From positions 1 to 22,447 of the forward strand of contig CANEHP010000014.1 in the NCBI GenBank assembly GCA_947427325.1: 22,447 nucleotides of DNA. Reading direction: 5' to 3'. The translations under genes were made by a program, and so were the position numbers. The stretch comes from an uncultured Clostridia bacterium (GTDB lineage: Bacteria > Bacillota > Clostridia > Oscillospirales > Ruminococcaceae). The notes under the pieces are model-generated. The model was not told where the DNA came from and made no database searches. It saw nothing but the letters and a program-made list of their open reading frames with translations. Positions 21,721 to 22,447 of the stretch are shown here, one piece after another; positions within the stretch are counted from its first letter, which is position 1, and each line of letters opens with the position of its first letter.

Positions 21721-22329
21721 TTAATTTATCCACTTGATAGTCGGATAGCCATTAAATCCCTTTTTCCACTCAAACCAAGCATAAGCAACAGCACTTCCAC
21801 CACCCTTTTTCATCTTTTCAAACTCAGCGTTTTTAGCACAAAGTATTCTACTGCTTGATATGTAAACACATTTAGGCGGGTATTTTTCAAATAGCTTACG
21901 CCTTTCTTTACCTTCAAGGAATTGGACTTTCAATAACATAAACACTTTGTTACCTTCGGGAATAATGCTCAAAGCGTGTTCTATAAATTCTTTAGCGTAT
22001 TTATAAGGCGGATTTGTCAGAATATCGCCGTGCCAAGTGTCAAAGTGCTTTAAAAAATCAAATCCACCTGCGCCATATCCTCTATACACAAGATCGGAAG
22101 AATACACGCTGTATCCGTATTGCTTTAATCATTTCGATAAATGCCCTTCACCGCAGGCAGGCTCCCATACAATGGGGCTTATTTTGGCTTTTCCGTCTTT
22201 TAGAAGAACGTCTATCGCTATCGGATCTGTGGCGTAATAGTCATCGCTTTGGCGCTCCTTGTCGGTGTGATTGCTTGCGCCGAGGGTTTTAAATATACTG
22301 TTCTGATTGCCTGTCCAGTCTTTATTCAT
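21721..22329 (-). pseudogene. NPPY-type DNA methyltransferase interrupted by an in-frame TGA
   Basis: One frame of 203 codons with a single TGA (22129-22131) at codon 67. Before the stop: MNKDWTGNQNSIFKTLGASN then WEPACGEGHLSK (SAM-binding motif I). After it, in the same frame: LKQYGYSVYSSDLVYRGYG, then ILTNPPYKYAKEFIEHAL with the catalytic NPPY, and FEWKKGFNGYPTIKW. The pattern is that of small adenine-N6 type phage methyltransferases. A start on GTG 22107 would lack motif I and should be inactive. GGAGGTAAACA precedes the ATG. Confidence 0.85.
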
Positions 22330-22447
22330 TGTTTACCTCCAACAGTTCGGGGTTGTCGTGAATGTTGCCGATAACTTCACTATGCTCACAAAAGAATAAA
22401 TCTAAATCATCTTGAATTTCCGTCTCACCTTCCATTAAAACTTTATA
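22322..22447 (-). CDS. C-terminal end of an upstream gene, cut by window edge
   Basis: The frame is open from the right edge and reads YKVLMEGETEIQDDLDLFFC then EHSEVIGNIHDNPELLEVNN and E before TAA. It is acidic and overlaps the methyltransferase ATG by 8 bases, so it belongs to the same operon. The rest lies outside the window and no family can be named. Confidence 0.6.
   Translation of the reverse strand, partial: YKVLMEGETEIQDDLDLFFCEHSEVIGNIHDNPELLEVNNE

Noticed and set aside
22107..22329. TGA recoded as tryptophan or another amino acid in this phage
   Set aside because: The major capsid gene, the VRR-NUC remnant, the C5 methyltransferase and the chaperone extension all end at TGA at natural positions, so TGA is used as a stop.

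Overview
The window is most of the structural block and part of the regulatory/early block of a temperate phage (a prophage or remnant) of a Gram-positive host. AAGGAGG-type ribosome binding sites, moderate GC, a DUF1492/ArpU-like regulator and a TP901-type tape measure point to an anaerobic Firmicute of the Clostridia, probably Ruminococcaceae/Oscillospiraceae. The host assignment is inference; no host gene is visible.

Nearly everything is on the minus strand and reads right to left. 22447-18140 holds the end of an unknown gene, an NPPY-type methyltransferase, a C5 cytosine methyltransferase, a secreted/anchored protein, an HNH endonuclease, several small ORFs and an ArpU-like late regulator. 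17481-18102 is a separate plus-strand unit with its own promoter, operator and terminator: two tiny membrane peptides and a small XRE-type regulator. 17444-13111 is the packaging region: a small leader gene, small terminase, a VRR-NUC nuclease, large GpA-type terminase and a small connector-like protein. 12851-7907 encodes a lambda-like head: portal, ClpP-like protease with a nested scaffold, decoration protein, major capsid protein and an HeH-domain protein. 7907-1 encodes a contractile (myovirus) tail: connector/completion proteins, sheath, tube, frameshifting tail chaperone and a tape measure that runs off the left edge. A lambda-type head is thus joined to a P2-type contractile tail.

Three things stand out. 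(1) Three 157-bp non-coding elements share terminal inverted repeats and each is flanked by a 3-bp TAA/TTA duplication. Two are identical and inverted around the portal gene; the third splits the VRR-NUC gene. The uninterrupted target can be reconstructed at two of the sites. (2) Two promoter-like modules of identical geometry, each with three boxes at 9-bp spacing (TGTCC, third box degenerate in one) and an extended -10, precede the two packaging transcription units. They are plausible targets of the ArpU-like regulator. (3) Genes outside the morphogenesis block carry many lesions: in-frame TGA in two, frameshifts in up to three, one element insertion and one lost start. The head and tail genes are intact. 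TGA is a normal stop here (major capsid gene, for example), so this looks like selective decay rather than recoding.
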